Assembly: GCF_949628265.1 (NCBI RefSeq)
Contig: NC_088789.1
Span: forward strand, 18,345,883-18,409,882
DNA: 64,000 nt
From: Cloeon dipterum
Taxonomy: Eukaryota; Arthropoda; Insecta; Ephemeroptera; Baetidae
Reading direction: 5' to 3'
This document shows, piece by piece, positions 60,709 through 64,000 of the stretch; within the stretch, counting starts at the first letter, position 1, and every line of letters starts with the position of its first letter. Both the position numbers and the translations under genes were made by a program. Under the pieces are notes generated by a model, which ran no database searches, was not told the DNA's origin, and worked only from the letters and a program-made list of their open reading frames with translations.

Positions 60709-62333
60709 TTTTTACGCACGATCCCGTCTTTCCCACATCCCCAGCAGAAAGCTCCCCTGCGCGGCTGTGCGCAATTTCTGAAACTGTGTCCCTGCTGGAA
60801 ACAGTTCCAACACACCTTGGCCGCAACAGCGAGATTTGACTGCTGCGATGCATTTCCCTGTGGCGCGTGAATCAAAGTTTGCCCATTAGAAACACTACTG
60901 CCCACATTCTGCTGCCGCGCGCGAGCAGAAAAATGCGCATTTGCACGCTGCGAATTGTCGTGCGCCGGCCGAACACCTGAACGAGCGCCCGCGCCTGCAT
61001 TTCGGTACGAAAGTGCAGCACAGCAAATCTCACCAGGCGTGTGACCAACACAACACAATTCTGCCACACTAACTTTCCCTTTCTCATCTTTCTTGTCCGC
61101 TTTCTCACTAACTCTATACGCAAATTCTGGCTCAACAGGATCTTCCTGCGCCTGCGGATCTCTATACTTGTCAATCAAGTGCTTCACTGATTCCAAATTT
61201 AAACCTCTTCCTTGCAAATCATCTAAACTGTGAATGTCCCCCCAGGGCAGATTTTGCAACCAATATGGGGCCAATCGCTTTCTTACGAATTCCAATTTTT
61301 CCCGGTCGGATGGAGGATTGCTAAGCAGGGAAAACAATGTCTCCATTTCCGAACAAAACAAATTAAGCCTTTCGTCGCGGGCTTGCCTGCGCGAACGCAA
61401 TTGATCCCATAACCGGTCATCGTAATCTGGAGGTTTAAAATTTGCAATCAGATACGGCTCAAATTCCACCCACGAGTGCCACTTCTTGTGGTTCATGAGA
61501 AACCAAGCCTTCGCCCTACCCTCAAATAAATGATGGGCAGTGTCCCAAAACTCGGAGTCTGTCAAATTGCTCTCTTTTCGCTTAAGTTCGATTTCCCGCA
61601 AGAAACTAGCCAGTGACCTTTTACTGGACTGCTCGCCCGAAAATGTCACTTTCCAATCCCTTGTGTAAATCCTCCGCTTCGAGTTACAATTTGGCACCAA
61701 TAAGACGCCGCTATTTTGACGACTCTCTAACGACGCTTGATTTAGAATTTGATCATGCGACACGGGAACAAAGTATTGCATTTGCGGCCCGTGCGCTGCA
61801 GCTGCGAACCCAAAATCGCTCGGTGCACCAATTTGATCTAGCTGCTCAAATGAATCATTTAACGTCTCTAAAAGCGATTTTGCGTTACTCGTGCTGGGCT
61901 CCTCAGTATCTAATATTCCGCTTCGCAACCAGTCAAAACTCTGTTGCAAATGGACCTTCAGCTTCGTAATCGAGTCGGCTAACCTGTCGTCATACAGCTC
62001 GATGCGCTGCATACGCATGAAAGCATACGCGATTCTCGATCTCAGCTTCCGTGCCTCACTTGATTTTTTCGATTCGCAACACAATTTGACTGCTTGTTTC
62101 ACCGAAACTAAATACTCAGCTAATGATTTAGCTTCTGCATCTACTGCCTCTTTGCCTACTACCTTCAGAGGAGCAGCAGCTGCGGCCGCTTCATTCTCAA
62201 TCGCGCTCTTTAAATTATCGCGCAGAATAGACAAACTTTCGCCCTCTATGCCACGAAATTTGCATTCTGCCTCAACATCCTCTCTGGGCAAGCGATCCCA
62301 TTCCAGCTTAATGGAATCCATGCTTTGTGCCAT
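60573..62333 (-). CDS. gag: gag polyprotein
   Basis: An open frame of 586 codons from ATG 62333. The N-terminal half is helical and charged (begins MAQSMDSIKLEWDRLPRED), the middle contains a retrotransposon-gag-like capsid region (FWDTAHHLFEGRAKAWFL), and the C-terminus is a basic nucleocapsid with zinc-knuckle cysteine clusters (CWNCFQQGHSFRNC, CX2CX4HX4C). It would form the particle that packages the element's RNA. A 271-nt leader separates it from the PBS. Confidence 0.93.
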   Translation of the reverse strand: MAQSMDSIKLEWDRLPREDVEAECKFRGIEGESLSILRDNLKSAIENEAAAAAAPLKVVGKEAVDAEAKSLAEYLVSVKQAVKLCCESKKSSEARKLRSRIAYAFMRMQRIELYDDRLADSITKLKVHLQQSFDWLRSGILDTEEPSTSNAKSLLETLNDSFEQLDQIGAPSDFGFAAAAHGPQMQYFVPVSHDQILNQASLESRQNSGVLLVPNCNSKRRIYTRDWKVTFSGEQSSKRSLASFLREIELKRKESNLTDSEFWDTAHHLFEGRAKAWFLMNHKKWHSWVEFEPYLIANFKPPDYDDRLWDQLRSRRQARDERLNLFCSEMETLFSLLSNPPSDREKLEFVRKRLAPYWLQNLPWGDIHSLDDLQGRGLNLESVKHLIDKYRDPQAQEDPVEPEFAYRVSEKADKKDEKGKVSVAELCCVGHTPGEICCAALSYRNAGAGARSGVRPAHDNSQRANAHFSARARQQNVGSSVSNGQTLIHAPQGNASQQSNLAVAAKVCWNCFQQGHSFRNCAQPRRGAFCWGCGKDGIVRKNCISCTNSKNPSGVARPVAQSDSKPQNVSQVQGAQTNLGKGTSGN

Positions 62334-62604
62334 CTTAAAAATCTTACAAATCTAAATAACTCTAACACGAATGACAAAAATTCAACAAGAAATTTCTAAA
62401 AATGTAACGATAAAGTTCTAAAAATTCACCAATAAATATTCAGAGGGATGATTGGCACTTTCTTTCGATATGAGAGATAAAATTGCTCAAACGTTACGCA
62501 TTCCTATCCTCGCATCAAATTACGCTAGAAATCCTCACTAGCCGAAATTCTTAAATTCTGAACACGCCAAATCACCACACAGCAACTTCAATAAATAATT
62601 TAAT

Positions 62605-62615
62605 GTTGGGCGCCA
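62605..62615 (-). other. Primer-binding site
   Basis: On the - strand TGGCGCCCAAC lies two bases inside the 5' LTR; its TGG pairs with a tRNA CCA end. The first eight bases match lysine-tRNA-type primer sites, but the tRNA was not identified. Confidence 0.85.
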
Positions 62616-62617
62616 TT

Positions 62618-63675
62618 TATAACGACACAAAAGTCGCTATTATTCAAAATCTACTAAGCTAACAAACTCCGGACTCAAATTAGCTCAACTCTCAGTTCGT
62701 AGAAATTCGACCTTTAAAATGAAGTTAAAGTGTTGCTGGTGTATACGGATAAATTAAACATTAAAAAATTAAATTGTAGAATAGTTATTATTAAATAGAA
62801 TATTGATAATGTAACGAGATAATGGTAATTTAATAATAATTGTGATATAGAACAATTTGGGGTTTACAATAATTGGGGAATAGGCCTTTCAATGAAAAAA
62901 ATATTCGGAATCGGAAGATACGGAAAAATACGCGCGCACACGAGTCTGATATTGTACTTAACGTTTGACGATCTATACGATGGGTGAAGAAGGAGTCGAT
63001 GACGGCGCCGACGACGACGAACGGTGACGCTCAAACCGAGGACGTCTCCCGTGCCGTAGTCGCGCAAGATGAAGGGAGCTGCTACACACGAAGGGTCCAG
63101 GCAAGGTGTTGTTTGCCGACCACTTCAGGATGGGGAGGTGCCAGCCTAAACGTCTGAAACGGACCACCAAAAGACGGGGCTGCACCAGGGGTAAAGAAGG
63201 AGCCCACCAGGGCTACCTGAGGGAAACAACGCACAAAGTCTACCGTCAGTCGCGCCAAATTAAAATAAAAATGAGCACACAGAGTGTTGCTCAATTTATA
63301 AGTCGCCCAGAAATATGTTTTGAATAAGTTTTTAAACTTACTTCACTCGTGATCGAGCTTCTGTTAAATCCGTCCTGCCTACGGACGAAACATTTGCCGA
63401 GACCTTCTGTCGAAACCATCAAGAAGGTCGGCGGACAAAGGTTATTGGGCGACTGACTGACTTTCGTGCGAGAGGTCGCAACCTTTCCCCTCGTGGTAGA
63501 CCTATTTCGCGCGCAGCTCAGGTGTGGGAGTCTTCTCCTTCTTGTTGCACTCACTGCACTCTGCACGCACTGTTTTACACTCGTGGTACGCGCGGCGCGA
63601 TTTATTAAAAAAAAAATATAGGGACAGGGGATATGGGAATCACAATCATTATTTAATTTACCACATATCGTTATA
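62618..63675 (-). repeat. 5' LTR of the retrotransposon (1,058 bp)
   Basis: The same length as the other LTR and apparently identical. It should hold the element's promoter, but no TATA or initiator was assigned with confidence. Confidence 0.95.
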
Positions 63676-63679
63676 CGAT
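63676..63679. repeat. Target-site duplication CGAT, right copy
   Basis: Matches 56330-56333. Host sequence resumes here and runs 75 bp to the splice acceptor at 63754. Confidence 0.85.
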
Positions 63680-63754
63680 TGCTTTGTATATTTTCTTTCC
63701 CACTGCGAATAATATCCACGTATCATTTGTGATGTATTGTCTCTTCTGTTTCAG

Positions 63755-63807
63755 CCAATATGAAGTTACTACTCTTTCTAGTCGTTTGGATAACACTCGC
63801 GTCTTGT
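63755..63807 (+). CDS. Signal-peptide exon of a secreted protein (partial, runs off window)
   Basis: A strong acceptor (CTCTTCTGTTTCAG, ending at 63754) precedes CCAAT and ATG 63760, which opens MKLLLFLVVWITLASC, a classic signal peptide, ended by a GTAAGT donor at 63808 in phase 0. The presence of an acceptor shows that at least one upstream exon exists. The exon at 43786 fits in phase, adding MATAN before the Met; translation from 63760 alone would also work. A phase-0 intron right after the signal peptide is also seen in the OBPs here, but the following exons are outside the window, so the family is unknown. Confidence 0.6.
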
Positions 63808-64000
63808 GTAAGTACCCTTTGATTGTATTTCATTCCAATGAACCTCCGCCAGTGTTTTAGTTCAGTTAGAAAGTGAATTTAATCACTGATTATGAAGCCC
63901 GAGGCAGTAAGTCTCGCAGCTGCATGCCGTTATTAAATTTAAAACTCCTCAGGTTGTTATTTGCACCTGATAAGAGCGGTGAGAGCAATGGCTTTGCGGT

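Larger units (their letters stand above)
56334..63675 (-). mobile_element. Ty3/gypsy LTR retrotransposon, whole-looking
   Basis: 7,342 bp on the - strand: LTR (63675-62618), PBS, gag, pol (PR-RT-RNaseH-IN order), PPT, LTR (57391-56334), flanked by CGAT duplications. The PR-RT-RH-IN order defines Ty3/gypsy (Metaviridae). There is no room for an env gene: pol ends 27 bp before the PPT. Both long ORFs are uninterrupted and the LTRs look identical in the parts compared, so the insertion is young. The LTR ends are TATAACGA...TCGTTATA rather than TG...CA. It lies antisense within the inferred 20-kb intron, about 75 bp from the acceptor at 63754. Confidence 0.97.

Noticed and set aside
1-64000. tRNA, rRNA, known microRNA or CRISPR arrays
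   Set aside because: No convincing tRNA B-box with matching stem, no rRNA-like block, no recognised microRNA sequence and no spaced repeats were found by eye. A covariance-model scan would be needed to exclude small RNAs.

Overview
This window is nuclear DNA from an insect or close arthropod relative. Genes are split by short GT-AG introns (mostly 47-75 bp), promoters pair TATA with TCAGT-type initiators, AATAAA signals follow the stop codons, the AT-rich background carries GC-rich patches, and there is a Ty3/gypsy retrotransposon. The content (odorant-binding proteins, a GH16 glucan-recognition protein, a C-type lectin) is typical of insects. Large OBP expansions are known from mayflies, which fits but does not identify the species. 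All exon models below were built by hand from reading frames, splice signals and family cysteine patterns; no search was run.

Layout. (1) 1-9.6 kb, + strand: a tandem array of classical six-cysteine odorant-binding proteins (OBPs), one cut by the window edge plus six complete genes. They share the intron phase pattern 0,1,0,0,1: a signal-peptide exon, a C1 exon, a short linker exon, a CxxxC exon, a C4 exon and a C5/C6 exon. OBPs are small secreted helical carriers of hydrophobic ligands. (2) 14.1-14.9 kb, - strand: an eighth OBP with two extra cysteines. (3) 18.7-24.3 kb, + strand: a GH16 beta-1,3-glucan-binding/glucanase-like protein (GNBP/betaGRP family) in five exons with a 4-kb first intron. 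It keeps the catalytic ExDxxE motif and lacks the N-terminal CBM39 domain. (4) 24.6-35.1 kb: no confirmed gene, but one candidate first exon, a GC-rich island and a fossil LTR-like fragment. (5) 35.2-36.0 kb, - strand: a secreted single-domain C-type lectin with a QPD-type sugar site. (6) 36.0-43.7 kb: no gene recognised. (7) 43.69-63.8 kb: a first exon with an initiator and an ideal start context at 43786, and, in compatible phase, a signal-peptide-like exon at 63755. I infer one gene with a ~20-kb intron running off the right edge.

Nested in that inferred intron, on the - strand, is a whole-looking 7,342-bp Ty3/gypsy LTR retrotransposon (56334-63675). It has two 1,058-bp LTRs that look identical, a 4-bp target duplication CGAT, PBS, PPT, and gag and pol ORFs. 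It lies only about 75 bp upstream of the splice acceptor at 63754.

The OBPs, GH16 protein and lectin are all predicted secreted proteins acting outside the cell in ligand carriage or carbohydrate/microbe recognition. Apart from the OBP array there is no sign that they form one functional unit.
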